Made by a program: the position numbers and the translations under genes | The notes under the pieces: generated by a model | Told to the model about the DNA's origin: nothing | Databases searched by the model: none | What the model saw: only the letters and a program-made list of their open reading frames with translations | In this document: piece by piece, positions 5,723 through 5,805 of the stretch | How the letters are laid out: the number at the start of each line of letters is the position of its first letter | Numbering within the stretch: position 1 is the stretch's first letter | Assembly (NCBI GenBank): GCA_002727395.1 | Contig: PBWY01000001.1 | Coordinates: 4,170-9,974, forward strand | Length of the DNA stretch: 5,805 nucleotides | Origin: Rhodospirillales bacterium | Lineage (GTDB): Bacteria; Pseudomonadota; Alphaproteobacteria; MPNO01; UBA2964 | Direction: 5' to 3'

Positions 5723-5791
5723 CTAGAAAAATATAACTCCGATAACCCAAGCCCCAAACCAGATTGCAGTATAAATTTCCCAACCACTCAT
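5723..5791 (-). CDS. Small hydrophobic (single-pass membrane) protein, 22 residues
   Basis: The ATG at 5789-5791 is preceded by AAGGAG (5798-5803) with six intervening bases, a near-ideal Shine-Dalgarno arrangement. The frame encodes 22 residues, beginning MSGWEIYTAIWF and ending VIGVIFF, and stops at TAG 5723-5725. After a short MSGWE head the rest is one uninterrupted hydrophobic stretch with three Trp in the whole peptide, long enough to cross a membrane once. I recognise no family. Small single-helix proteins of this size often act as accessory subunits of membrane complexes or as toxins, but nothing here decides between these. The upstream gene is outside the window, so an operon context cannot be judged. 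The strong ribosome site and clean hydrophobic pattern support expression; the length leaves room for chance. Confidence 0.5.
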   Translation of the reverse strand: MSGWEIYTAIWFGAWVIGVIFF

Positions 5792-5797
5792 CTTCTT

Positions 5798-5803
5798 CTC
5801 CTT
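5798..5803 (-). promoter_or_regulatory. Near-consensus ribosome binding site for the 22-residue peptide
   Basis: AAGGAG on the minus strand lies six bases before the ATG at 5791, inside a purine-only run of 14 bases. It decides the start of the small peptide and is its main support. Confidence 0.55.
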
Positions 5804-5805
5804 CT

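Overview
The window looks like chromosomal DNA from a Gram-negative bacterium. Four of the five main genes encode secreted or envelope proteins, one of them a lipoprotein with a clear lipobox. Composition is moderately AT-rich, with very AT-rich intergenic stretches. The style of the trypsin-like protease and of the EF-hand/dienelactone hydrolase fusion recalls marine proteobacteria, perhaps Alphaproteobacteria. That placement is an impression from family resemblance, not a demonstrated assignment.

Left part, plus strand: positions 3-254 hold the C-terminal end of a metallophosphoesterase whose start lies outside the window. After a 135-bp gap comes a complete exported protein (390-1664). It carries four canonical EF-hand loops, arranged as a duplicated pair, fused to an alpha/beta hydrolase of the dienelactone hydrolase type with an intact Ser-Asp-His triad.

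Middle part, minus strand, read from right to left: three genes look like one operon. The first encodes an exported S1C (HtrA-like, no PDZ) serine protease with two Cys-paired N-terminal repeats (3414-5078). The second encodes an exported protein with an FlgT-like N-terminal region and a DUF4384-like C-terminal region (2554-3426), overlapping the protease gene by 13 bp. The third encodes an LPP20-like outer-membrane lipoprotein (1793-2509). All three should act in the periplasm or at the outer membrane. I infer a shared envelope function; the sequence does not name it. The operon converges on the hydrolase gene across a 128-bp gap.

Right part: positions 5216-5262 (minus) are the 3' portion of a tRNA-Asn(GTT). 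Homology stops inside the anticodon stem and no 5' half is present. This is the usual appearance of a tRNA attachment-site copy left at the far end of an integrated element. By that logic the element lies to the right (5263 onward) and the protease operon is flanking DNA. The 5263-5722 stretch has no convincing gene. It does contain a tight cluster of inverted and direct repeats (5366-5440), possibly recombinase arm sites, and a perfect 27-bp palindrome (5510-5536). At the right edge a 22-residue hydrophobic peptide (5723-5791, minus) sits behind a near-perfect Shine-Dalgarno sequence. No integrase gene is visible in the window.
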